Source: Candidatus Hatepunaea meridiana
GTDB lineage: Bacteria; Electryoneota; AABM5-125-24; Hatepunaeales; Hatepunaeaceae
NCBI GenBank assembly: GCA_030765125.1
Contig: JAVCDD010000232.1
Span: forward strand, 1-38,806
Direction of reading: 5' to 3'
Length of the DNA stretch: 38,806 bases
A model generated the notes under the pieces. The model was not told the origin of the DNA. It saw only the letters and a program-made list of their open reading frames with translations, and did not search any database. The position numbers and the translations under genes were made by a program. Below are positions 23,454-35,100 of this stretch, in pieces. Within the stretch, counting starts at the first letter, position 1. Every line of letters starts with the position of its first letter.

Positions 23454-24977
23454 ATGCAGATAAGACCTGAAGAAATAACCAGATTAATTAAACAACAGAT
23501 TGAAGGTTACGAAGTTAGTTCCGATATGGCTGAAGTAGGTGAAGTCATCATGGTCGGTGACGGTATCGCCCGTATTTACGGCATTGAGAACTGTCTGTCC
23601 AGCGAGCTGATCGAATTTCCCAACAATGTCTTCGGAATGGCGATGAACCTTGAAGAGGACAACGTTGGCGTAGTGTTGTTTGGGGAAGATAAGCTCATTA
23701 AAGAGGGTGACCAGGTTAAACGCACCGGACGCGTCGTTCAAATCCCTGTCGGGGAAGAGATGTTAGGACGTGTAATAAACCCGCTCGGTTTTCCCCTTGA
23801 CGGCAAAGGTCCGATTGAAGCCAAACAATTCAATTTGGTTGAGAAGAAAGCTCCTGGTGTAATATTACGCCAGCCGGTTAAAGAACCGCTGATGACAGGT
23901 ATCAAGGCAATCGACTCAATGATCCCAATTGGTCGCGGACAGCGTGAGTTAATCCTCGGTGACCGTCAAACCGGTAAAACCGCGGTTGGTGTCGATGCAA
24001 TCATCAACCAAAAGGGTCAGGACGTAGTATGTATTTATGTTGCTATTGGTCAGAAAGGCTCAACTATTGCCAGAGTTATCAAAACCCTTGAAGATCATGG
24101 CGCTATGGATCACACTATTGTGATATCATCGACTGCGGATGAACCGGCGCCGATTCAGTTCCTGGCGCCCTATTCCGGCGCTGCAATCGGTGAATATTTC
24201 CGTGATTCTGGACGACATGCTTTGATTGTCTATGATGACCTGACCAAGCATGCCTGGGCATATCGCCAACTTTCATTACTGTTGCGCAGACCACCCGGAC
24301 GTGAGGCTTATCCAGGAGACATCTTCAATGTTCACTCCAGACTTTTGGAACGTGCAGCCAAGATGTCGGAAGATAAAGGTGGTGGTTCGCTTACTGCTTT
24401 GCCGATTATCGAAACCCAGATGGGTGATGTGTCAGCGTATATCCCGACTAATGTCATCTCAATCACAGACGGACAGATTTATCTTGAACCGGAACTCTTC
24501 TACTCAGGAGTTCGTCCGGCAATCAACGTTGGTATCTCCGTATCACGAGTAGGTGGTAATGCACAATATAAGGCAATGCGACAGGTTGCAGGATCATTGC
24601 GACTTGATCTGTCTCAGTTCCGTGAACTTCAGGCGTTCGCTCAGTTCGGATCTGACCTCGATAAAGCCACACAAGCGCAGTTGATACGTGGTGAAAGGTT
24701 GACCGAAGTTCTCAAGCAAGGACAATATGTTCCTTATCCGTTTGAAGAGCAGGTTGCTGTGTTATTCTTAGCGAGCAAAGGATTTATTGATTCAATAGTT
24801 CTTTCGGATGTCAAGCGTTGTGAAGATGAATTCCTGCGGAGGATGCGCGACGTTCATTCCGATATACTGAAGGATATTGACGACCACAAGAAGTTGGATA
24901 AGAACCTTGAAGAAAGGCTCAGTAAAGCATGCGAGCAATTTATGCAGGGATTCACAAGCAATATCAACGCAGCGTAA
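23454..24977 (+). CDS. atpA: ATP synthase subunit alpha
   Basis: The 507-residue alpha subunit of F1. Walker A is GDRQTGKT (169-176), the VGDGIAR signature is at about 34-40, and the catalytic arginine finger lies in [10 protein letters not shown] (about residue 363). Length and motifs are typical. It is followed 5 bp after its stop by atpG. The accessory block lies directly upstream, so its expression may depend on read-through from atpH or on an internal promoter in 23031-23453 that I cannot identify with confidence. Confidence 0.98.
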   Translation: MQIRPEEITRLIKQQIEGYEVSSDMAEVGEVIMVGDGIARIYGIENCLSSELIEFPNNVFGMAMNLEEDNVGVVLFGEDKLIKEGDQVKRTGRVVQIPVGEEMLGRVINPLGFPLDGKGPIEAKQFNLVEKKAPGVILRQPVKEPLMTGIKAIDSMIPIGRGQRELILGDRQTGKTAVGVDAIINQKGQDVVCIYVAIGQKGSTIARVIKTLEDHGAMDHTIVISSTADEPAPIQFLAPYSGAAIGEYFRDSGRHALIVYDDLTKHAWAYRQLSLLLRRPPGREAYPGDIFNVHSRLLERAAKMSEDKGGGSLTALPIIETQMGDVSAYIPTNVISITDGQIYLEPELFYSGVRPAINVGISVSRVGGNAQYKAMRQVAGSLRLDLSQFRELQAFAQFGSDLDKATQAQLIRGERLTEVLKQGQYVPYPFEEQVAVLFLASKGFIDSIVLSDVKRCEDEFLRRMRDVHSDILKDIDDHKKLDKNLEERLSKACEQFMQGFTSNINAA

Positions 24978-24982
24978 GATAA

Positions 24983-25843
24983 ATGCCATCACTGAAACAG
25001 ATAAGCCGACGTATAGTCGGTGTCAAGAACACAGCGCAGATTACGCGCGCTATGAAAATGGTAGCAGCAGCGAGATTGAGACGAGCACAGGAGAATATGG
25101 AGAATGCTCGTCCCTACGCTTGGAAACTACGCGATGTTATAGCCTCTCTTGCTGCCAGAACAAGCGCTGAAAAATATCCCTTATTGGAAGTTCGGGATCC
25201 ACAGCGTATCGGTATTGTTACTGTAACGTCAGATCGAGGGCTTTGTGGCAGCTTCAACCTGAATATATGTCGGAAGACCCAGCAGGTGCTATCTGAATTT
25301 CCGGAAAGTGACGTTCAACTTTTTACACTTGGTAAAAAGGGTTATGATTTCCTCAGAAAACGAGAGGTGAAAATATATCATAATTATCCTGGTGTGTTTC
25401 AAGAACTTGAGTTCTCACAAGCAGCAGCAATCGGCGGTGAGATAGTATCGCACTACCATTTCGGTGATTTCGACAGGATTTATCTTGTTTATAACGAATT
25501 CAAGAACGTAGCCCAGCAGAACATTATTTCAGAGCAGCTTCTTCCGATTATACCTCATTCTGAAATGACTGCTTCCTTGCAGAACGTTGACTACATTTAT
25601 GAACCGGATGAAAAGGGTGTTCTCGATAAGATGCTGCCGATGCACATTAATATCCAGATTTGGCGGGTAATGCTTGAATCTTATGCTGCCGAACAGGCGG
25701 CGCGGATGACGGCGATGGAGAATGCAACTAATAATGCTAAAGAGATGGTTGATGATTTAACGTTGCTGTTTAACAAAGCACGACAATCTGCCATCACAAA
25801 GGAATTGCTTGAAATAGTCAGCGGTGCTGAGTGCTTGAAGTAG
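24983..25843 (+). CDS. atpG: ATP synthase subunit gamma
   Basis: The 286-residue gamma subunit, the central rotor shaft. The conserved N-terminal helix (ISRRIVGVKNTAQITRAMKMVAAARLRRAQ, quoted only in part: KNTAQITRAMKMVAA) and C-terminal helix (ENATNNAKEMVDDLTLLFNKARQ, in part: MENATNNAKEMVDDL) are clear. SDRGLCGSFN is the conserved middle motif. Starts 5 bp after atpA. Confidence 0.97.
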   Translation: MPSLKQISRRIVGVKNTAQITRAMKMVAAARLRRAQENMENARPYAWKLRDVIASLAARTSAEKYPLLEVRDPQRIGIVTVTSDRGLCGSFNLNICRKTQQVLSEFPESDVQLFTLGKKGYDFLRKREVKIYHNYPGVFQELEFSQAAAIGGEIVSHYHFGDFDRIYLVYNEFKNVAQQNIISEQLLPIIPHSEMTASLQNVDYIYEPDEKGVLDKMLPMHINIQIWRVMLESYAAEQAARMTAMENATNNAKEMVDDLTLLFNKARQSAITKELLEIVSGAECLK

Positions 25844-25966
25844 GTTTTCTCAGGTATTTTATAACAATAGATACACCTCCGTGCGTATGTGAGTTCGAAT
25901 GCGGGGAACTTACGGTACTGGGAAGTCCTTTGGAGTAGAAATATTTAAATCAATAGGGAGATCGTA

Positions 25967-26491
25967 ATGCGATCAATCTTGTTCAGACAATTTACTGTTT
26001 TTCTTTTAACAGGAAGCTTCTTACTCTTAGCTGGTTGCGGTGGTTGGGGTGATTATGAGCATAAGAGTGATCGCTTCAAATTTAAGGTTACGTTTCCCGA
26101 AAAATGGGAAGTATGGGATCGATCGGATGATCACAGTGATCACTTAGTAGCCACTCTACCGGATATATTACCGGAAGGTAAAATTGCCGTAAGAGTAACT
26201 CCGTTAGCTCCTGATGCCACCATAAATGAAATACTTCCATCATTCCGAGGTAATCTACCGACTGAAATGGAAGAGTTTGAAATAATGGATGAGGGTACAA
26301 TATCCAGCAAGAAAGGTGAAGGTCGTTCTATTACTTTCACTTACTTAACTGAAAAACATCGTATGGAAGGTATCCGAGTGCTCTTCATTGGTCACAGATT
26401 CCAGGTTCGGGTCGAGATGGAGATGCCTAAAGAGAATTTTGCAACTTATGAACCTGAATTCCGTAAGATGATTAGCTTGATGGAATTGTAA
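25967..26491 (+). CDS. Lipoprotein with PsbP/Mog1-like domain
   Basis: A 174-residue predicted lipoprotein. The N-terminus has a basic start, a hydrophobic core and a lipobox LLLAGC (Cys about 24). After it, SDRFKFKVTFPEKWEVWD and ... FLIG-type strands with FRKMISLMEL at the end resemble the PsbP/Mog1-type alpha-beta fold found in many small bacterial lipoproteins (often annotated DUF1795-like). It should be anchored in the inner or outer membrane. It lies between atpG and atpD, which is unusual for an ATP synthase operon. Function unknown. Confidence 0.75.
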   Translation: MRSILFRQFTVFLLTGSFLLLAGCGGWGDYEHKSDRFKFKVTFPEKWEVWDRSDDHSDHLVATLPDILPEGKIAVRVTPLAPDATINEILPSFRGNLPTEMEEFEIMDEGTISSKKGEGRSITFTYLTEKHRMEGIRVLFIGHRFQVRVEMEMPKENFATYEPEFRKMISLMEL

Positions 26492-26518
26492 AGAAACATC
26501 ATATTGTGATGCGATTAC

Positions 26519-26734
26519 TTTAGTAGATGCGACACTCTTGTCGCATATTCGCAGTGAAATGTAATTCTGATGTTCATGCGACAAGAGTGTCGCATCTACT
26601 AAATACAACAACAATTAATCTTTTGTTCATGCGACAAGAGTGTCGCATCTGCTAAATACAACAACAATTAATCTTTTGTTTATGCGACAAGAGTGTCGCA
26701 TCTACCAAATATAAAAAGAATAAATCTTAAATAA
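26519..26734. repeat. Palindromic 53-bp tandem repeat array with inverted leading copy
   Basis: The palindrome ATGCGACA-AGAG-TGTCGCAT occurs at 26576-26595, 26629-26648 and 26682-26701, exactly 53 bp apart, each followed by CTACTAAATACAACAAC-type sequence (the third copy diverges). A fourth copy at 26527-26546 is in the opposite orientation and forms with the next copy a perfect 28-bp inverted repeat (26519-26546 and 26576-26603, 29-nt spacer). The array fills the gap between the lipoprotein gene and atpD, and could form several hairpins in the transcript. Confidence 0.9.
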
Positions 26735-26746
26735 ACTGTAACTTAA

Positions 26747-28637
<1,891 letters not shown>

Positions 28638-29113
28638 TTTTTTGAATTATTTAGTTGCTTTGGACCTAATTTTTCATTAAAAAGAACGTATACTTTGGTA
28701 ATAGTATTATCATGTACATTGACAAAAGTGAATTATCCAAATAGCAGACTGATTATTGTCCTAATACCTATAAGTATAAATATAACATACTTTACTCCTG
28801 ATTGAAAAGTCCAATTATAATAGTATCCTAAATGAAATGGTGAATCTAATGATAATCAAGCACTTTTACTGAAAAGCGATTCTTTACTTCGATCAGAATG
28901 ACGGAGTAGTGCTTTTTGATCAGATACGACACAGCAGATATTGTTATCTGCCTGTATGATTTTATGGTTTTTCTACATTCTGAAGCTGATATTTGCCGTT
29001 TTTGATATGATTCATGATTTTATCAGCGGTAATTTATTAATTTTGCTATTTTAACCTCTAATTCAGTCGTAACTTATAAGGTAAAAGAAAAGGCTGTTTT
29101 ATCAGCATTAATT
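28638..29113. other. Non-coding gap between atpC and the TPR genes
   Basis: 476 bp, AT-rich, with no credible gene on either strand. It contains a small perfect hairpin (GCAGATA-TTGT-TATCTGC, 28934-28951) and a TTGACA hexamer at 28719-28724 without a good partner. It is the likely site of the terminator for the atp operon and the promoter of the next operon, but I cannot locate either. Confidence 0.6.
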
Positions 29114-32101
29114 ATGGTTATAGAATTGAATATTGTCAACATAATGAACCTATACAAGAGGTCAATTCTTCGCTTATTGCTTTGTATAATTGCGATGGCG
29201 ATGATTTTCTCCTTTTATTCCACTCAACTGCTCGCTCAGACTACGCCTAAAAGCAAAATACTACCTGCCTCTGAATATCAAATCCAGACGAGTGCTTACC
29301 TATTTAAAAGGAGCATGGAATTTGAATCACTTGTACTACATCAGGAAAGTTTTTTAGTATGGCTTTATCAGGGAATAAGCGTAGAAACTAACCTGCGTCG
29401 AAAAGAGGACTGGAATAATACTCTTGATGCCTTAGAACCATTCGATCCGTCAAAATCTGAAGACACACTCTATATACTCCCAGCAGACCTTGATGAGGCG
29501 CCGTTGCGTATAAAATATGCAACGTGGGAAAAACTCCAAAAAGAAAAGTACAACCATTTATACATTCAAGCCAGAAGCATTAAAGATAATTTAATACGGA
29601 CCGGCACAATAGCCCAGCGAAATCGTATGTTCAATCGCGATCTTGAAACAGCGATTCTGTCTTATCGTGATGAATATTACAAGCAAGCAATACTCCGCTT
29701 CAATGAACTAATCAATCGTTATGGTTATTTTGATCTGGCTGATGTTGTTTTTTACCGCGGTGAATGCTTCTTTAGTTTAGCAATGTATAGTAACGCTTAT
29801 TATGATTACATTTACGTGTATAAGAACTCTAATGAATCCCATACTCGACAGCTGACTTTGAAAAGACTTATTGCAATTTCAGGCGAAGAGGACGATGACC
29901 AGAAAGTACTAACATACTGGTCGAACTATGAAGATGAGATTGACGAGAATAAGGATGATGAATATTGGGCAACGACTGAGTTAACTGCTCGTTATTTAAT
30001 GTCGATGCAGAAATGGGAGAAAGCTAAGGAATTGTTAGATGAGATCTCACCCAAATATGAGAATTTTGTCGTTTCAAAATTACTTGTTGCTGATTGTGCG
30101 TTAGCTTTGCTCAATTTAAGTGATGCAGATTCACTTTACAGCTTAATTTCCAAAGGAAAAACTAAAGGTAAAGGTTCAACTAAGAAAACGAAAAAAGAAG
30201 CTTCATTGAAGTTAGGATATATTGATTACTTAAGAGGAGATTATTACGAAGCAAATAAGAAACTAAGCAAAATTGAAGGTATTGATGAATACTCAGAAAA
30301 GGCTGCTATTATTTCAGCTTGGTCGCTTTATCACATCAACGATTTTGGTGGAGTTATCGGCATCTGTAATAAATTTCTAAAGACATTCAAGGAATCACAG
30401 TTCTTTTATGAGGTTTTTTGTATATTAGGGTATTGTGAGGATTTACTTGGTAGAGATGAGGAAGCAGTCAAGGAATATGAGGAAGTAATACATGCAATGA
30501 ATGATCAACGAGACTTTCAGCATATAAATTTTGAAAAGAAGAATGTTGCTATTGCAATAGGTGAGTTACAAAGGCTTGAACCGGATTTGTTTCTTGAAGG
30601 CAGGCGTGAGCTGTTTAATCAATATCAAGAACTGCGTAGCGAACTAAAATTACTGTTTGATCGTCTTAAACTCACTGAAGGTATGAAATCATCACCACTA
30701 ATACGTGAAATGCTTGATGAACAAAAACAAATGTCTAAAATTTTTACTGAATTAGAGGAGATCGAGAAAGAACTTTTTGATGTTGAGGATGTCCGATTAT
30801 CCCGAAAACATGATCTGATGTATACGAAAATGATTGACTTAGCCAGCCAACTGCAATCAGGAATCCGCTACGGTATGCAACAAAAGTCACTTATTCATCG
30901 TGAACAGGAGCAACTTTTTAAAGTCAGATATAGTGATTCACTTAAAGTACGCCTCGATAAGGAATGGCAATCCACTGAAGAATCATTAGTAACGGTTCGA
31001 GAATTATTAGCCAGCGCAAATGTTTCCGGTGATAATGATCTACAACTTGAGCTTAGTGAGATCGAGCTAGGATTTATGAATGTACAGAATAAACTCTTGT
31101 CTGTAAGTAAGAATTTAGGTAAGGTTGGTCCGGTCGAAACAAACAGCAACCTGGATCATTGGATGTGGTTTGCTTTTCAACGTCATTCAACTGCGGGGCT
31201 TTCATTTGATTATTTATATATGCGCAAGGATAGAATCACTGAAATCGATCAATATATACAACGTTTGAATAAGATACTTGCTGATCGTCAACATGTGGAA
31301 GAAAAGCTTGCTGAGTTACCTGAAAATATTATTCCCGCCGGTGAACCTGGATCTGAACCGTATTACGCCCCTAAGGTGCCATTGTGGATTTCTTTCGAAG
31401 AAAGAGAAGCTCTCGCTGATACAATGGTGATTGATGAGGCATTTGAAGATTCGCTTGAGCAAATTGAAGGAGTTACCCCAACATCTGGTGAGGAAACCGA
31501 GGCTGAACCTGAAAAATTGGAAGAACCTCCCAAAGATCATATTATTGAGGAAGAACCAGTGGAGGAAGAAGAGTCTGAAATCCCGGAACAGAATACAGAA
31601 TCCACTGAAGAAGGCAGAACTGATGATGAAATTGAAACTGATAACGTCGAATCTGTCACAGGTGAAGACCAAACGACTGAAGATGAATCAGAAGTAACTC
31701 CTGAAACACCTGATAATAATCAGGAAACTTCAGATGATGAAAAATCAATTGATCAGGAATTAAATGAGGAAGGAGTTATTGAGGAAGGTGAAACGGGTAT
31801 CCCTGATTCAACGGAAAAACAACAGCAAATAAAGGATGATTCTCAATCGGTTACTGAGTATCCCGAGGATCAGCAGAATAATGAATCTGTTATTGAGTCG
31901 GAAAGTGAGGTTCAACTTCCCGATTCGTTGAATCGAAAAACCGTCAAACCTGACGAAATAAAAGTAGATGATGCTCCTAATAACACAATTGAACAGGAAA
32001 TGGAAAACACCCAGCAAGATGCACCTGAAGAGCAACCGTTACCGGAAAATTCGGGTACTTCTGAGCAAGGTAATGAAAATAACAGTTCAGATGGTCAGTG
32101 A
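29114..32101 (+). CDS. Large TPR protein with coiled coil and long acidic tail
   Basis: A 995-residue envelope protein. A hydrophobic signal segment spans about residues 15-41 (MNLYKRSILRLLLCIIAMA begins at the internal ATG 29144, which gives a better signal peptide than 29114). Tetratricopeptide-like helices fill about 160-500 (YYKQAILRFNELINRYG, LGYCEDLLGRDEEAVKEYEEVI, in part), followed by coiled-coil stretches (about 510-680). From about residue 765 to the end there is a disordered tail very rich in Glu, Asp, Ser and Thr. I do not recognise a family; TPR proteins of this build occur near gliding, adhesion or outer-membrane assembly genes. It is followed 4 bp later by a second giant TPR protein. 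Confidence 0.85.
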   Translation: MVIELNIVNIMNLYKRSILRLLLCIIAMAMIFSFYSTQLLAQTTPKSKILPASEYQIQTSAYLFKRSMEFESLVLHQESFLVWLYQGISVETNLRRKEDWNNTLDALEPFDPSKSEDTLYILPADLDEAPLRIKYATWEKLQKEKYNHLYIQARSIKDNLIRTGTIAQRNRMFNRDLETAILSYRDEYYKQAILRFNELINRYGYFDLADVVFYRGECFFSLAMYSNAYYDYIYVYKNSNESHTRQLTLKRLIAISGEEDDDQKVLTYWSNYEDEIDENKDDEYWATTELTARYLMSMQKWEKAKELLDEISPKYENFVVSKLLVADCALALLNLSDADSLYSLISKGKTKGKGSTKKTKKEASLKLGYIDYLRGDYYEANKKLSKIEGIDEYSEKAAIISAWSLYHINDFGGVIGICNKFLKTFKESQFFYEVFCILGYCEDLLGRDEEAVKEYEEVIHAMNDQRDFQHINFEKKNVAIAIGELQRLEPDLFLEGRRELFNQYQELRSELKLLFDRLKLTEGMKSSPLIREMLDEQKQMSKIFTELEEIEKELFDVEDVRLSRKHDLMYTKMIDLASQLQSGIRYGMQQKSLIHREQEQLFKVRYSDSLKVRLDKEWQSTEESLVTVRELLASANVSGDNDLQLELSEIELGFMNVQNKLLSVSKNLGKVGPVETNSNLDHWMWFAFQRHSTAGLSFDYLYMRKDRITEIDQYIQRLNKILADRQHVEEKLAELPENIIPAGEPGSEPYYAPKVPLWISFEEREALADTMVIDEAFEDSLEQIEGVTPTSGEETEAEPEKLEEPPKDHIIEEEPVEEEESEIPEQNTESTEEGRTDDEIETDNVESVTGEDQTTEDESEVTPETPDNNQETSDDEKSIDQELNEEGVIEEGETGIPDSTEKQQQIKDDSQSVTEYPEDQQNNESVIESESEVQLPDSLNRKTVKPDEIKVDDAPNNTIEQEMENTQQDAPEEQPLPENSGTSEQGNENNSSDGQ

Positions 32102-32105
32102 TAAA

Positions 32106-35100
32106 ATGTTACTAATTACAGAAAACAAACCGAATTCCCCTGTAAGTATTTGTATCCAACCACGAATACTGCGGATAAAAAAGCCTTTTCAGCGAAAAAA
32201 GCAAGTTAAAGTGAATCACTTGGCTTTACTGTGGTTGCTACTCACAATTACTTTACAACCAGTAACACAGGTTTCTTATGCGTTTAAATTATTCGGTTCA
32301 AACGAGAAAGCAAGCCGTGCTCTGGAACTGCTTCCTGACGATTTACAGAACCGTTGGATAAAATTAAACGATCAAGCTGATTCGGTTGGAATTGATGAAC
32401 ATATTATTGATGGTGAAAGAATAATTGCGCAATTAGGAAAACTTGTAGATATTGTTGGCGGACAGATACCGCAAAAAGGTGATGTTAATTATCCCGTTTA
32501 TATACGTACAATCAATGAATTAACGGAATTGCTTGATCAAATTGAGATGGCTGCAATTATTATTAATGCTGACGATGCAAAGCTACTCGAGCTTCGTAGT
32601 GAATACGAGTCTGAAAAAAATAATTTGAAGGAAAGTATCAGGAAGGATAGGCAGGAACTTATAAAGCTCGGTAATAAAAGGCTTAAAGAACAACTTAATG
32701 ATCCTGATTATCGTAATGATCATGTCAGACGATCAATAATAGCTGACCTTTATTTTAGATTGGCTGAACTGATGTACCAGGAAGCTGAAGAAGAATTTGG
32801 TGATGAACTTGATATATATATGGATAAACTTAATGAATTGATAGAAACGAATCAAGCGGAAGCTGGAAATCTCAATCTCAAACAACCCGTAAAGGATTTT
32901 AGTAAAGTGCTTTATATGTATCAGTGCATTATCGATCAATTTCCCGATACACAATATGGTGTTGATGCACTGTATAATATAGCTCTCTTACTATCCGAAA
33001 TGGATGATCCAAACGATAAAGAAACATCCAAAGATTATCTCGAAACCTTAGTTACGCTTTATCCAGGCAATAAATATACGCTAAACGCATTACGCAGGAT
33101 TGCAGATTATTACTTCACTAGATCAGATAAAATTGAACGTTCAATTGAAGTTTACAAAAGAATTGAAGAGGAATATTCTGATACACCAGATTATGTTGAA
33201 ACGCTTTATAAACTTGGATGGGGATATTACCGAATAAGTGATCTGTCCAACGCTGCCGAATATTTTGCCAAGACGCTTGATATGGATTATGAAGAGGATG
33301 GCACAAAGAAACCTAAGAGCACGATAAAGGACTTCTCACCGGACGCTTTACGTTATCTTGGAATATGTTTTTCCGTTGATCCACGTGAATGGGATCAGGT
33401 TGGTGTCAACGGTTTGGTCACTTGGCTTGAGGAGCGTCCGATCCGCTCTAAGAATTATGGTAGGGAAGTTTTCATTACGCTTGGTAATATCTTTGCAGAC
33501 GATCGCGGTCAATATGTCGAAGGTGTCCAGGCTTATGAAAAATTCATTGAGCTATTTCCACTTGATCATCGTGCGCCATATTATCATCAAAAGATTGTAG
33601 ATGTATTCATGGAAGGGAATATATACGATCCGGCACGCGCAGTGGTAGAGACGGAGAATTTTTATAAAGCATACAATCCCGACAGTGAGTGGTGGGCAAT
33701 GAATACTGATCCGAAAATCAGGAACGCAATCATCCCGGTTCTCGAAAAATATCTTAATATGATAGTTAATGAGATGCTGAATGTCGGATACGATAACAAA
33801 GATAGTGAGATACTCGGACAGTTTGAGAATTATGCGCGTCAATATCTTCGTTTCTGGCCTGCTGGTCCTAACGCTTATACAATTCATTATAACTTGGGTT
33901 ATATCCTCTTTAGGAACTTGAACCGTCCCACTGAAGCGATGCGTGAATACTGGCAGGTTGCAACTGCCTATGAAGATACTACGGAAATGGAAACAGCTTG
34001 TGAAACAGTGGTTCGTATTTCTATGGATTTTGCTGTTCAAGAACGAGCCGGTAAAATATACGTTAATGATGAAGGTGATATATTAGATGTTTCCGAAAAA
34101 CCGATAGTACAAGAAATCCCTGAATTAGAAACTGAAATTCCCGAAATAGTTAAAACGGAAGTCATAGATACTTCTTCAATTAGCGAGGAAGCAATTACTG
34201 ATACTACTATTTCGATTAGCGAGGAATTAGCTCTTGCCGACACTACCGAAGTTTCTGAAGAAGAGGTTGTATCTGCCGAGGTTGAAAAAGAAAAGAAAAA
34301 GGAAGAGTCAAAAATTAACCGAACACCGCTTCTTAATTCTGAGAGAATTGAATTATCAGCATTTGACTTGTACTTAAAGCATTTTCCTAATGGTAAAGTA
34401 ATCGAAAATATGATGTACGAAGCGGGAAGTTTTTTGCACGAACATGATTGGATACCTGAATCTCGACCATATTTAGAGCGGTATATTGCTGAGTTCTCTA
34501 CAGGCAAGTTTATAGTCGATGCATATTCACGCTTATTAGATGGATATTTCCGTAGCGATGACTTAGCAGGTGTTGAAGAAATTACCGCACGAATCCAGGC
34601 AGCCGATGTAACGCAGGAGCTTAAGGACGCTGCATATGAGCGTAAAGCCGTAACTATCTTTAACAATGCCAAGAGATTAGTTGAAAGTGAGGATCACATT
34701 GCTGCTGCTGACGAGTTCTTACGTAATGCCTTAGCAACACCGGGTTGGGATAAAGCGGATTACACACTGTTTCTTGCTGCACAGGAGTACGCCAAAGGTG
34801 GAGCTTTTGAAAAATCAAATGATGCATACTTAATGCTGGTAGAGAAATATCCTAATTCTGAGCGTGCCGATAAAGCGCTTATGAACACAGCTTACAATTA
34901 CCAGAATGAACTGAAACAGTTGGACAAAGCGGCTGAAACTTTTGAAAGACTTACAAGGGAATATCCAAACTCGAGTCTGGTACAGGATGCCTTGGCAAAT
35001 GCCAGTTATAATTATGACAAGGTAGAAGATCATCTTAGCGTCATAAGATTAAACGAGAGATTCTTAAGTTTATATCCAGACGACCCGGAAGCAAATATTT

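Noticed and set aside
25885-25925. tRNA-like segment with GAGTTCGAATGC
   Set aside because: The T-loop-like sequence lacks a closing stem, D-arm and acceptor stem.
26519-26734. CRISPR array
   Set aside because: The 53-bp copies are directly adjacent tandem repeats without unique spacers, the first copy is inverted, and no cas gene is near.
28700-28760. Sigma-70 promoter with TTGACA at 28719
   Set aside because: At the right spacing only TAGCAG is found as a -10 element, too weak to call.
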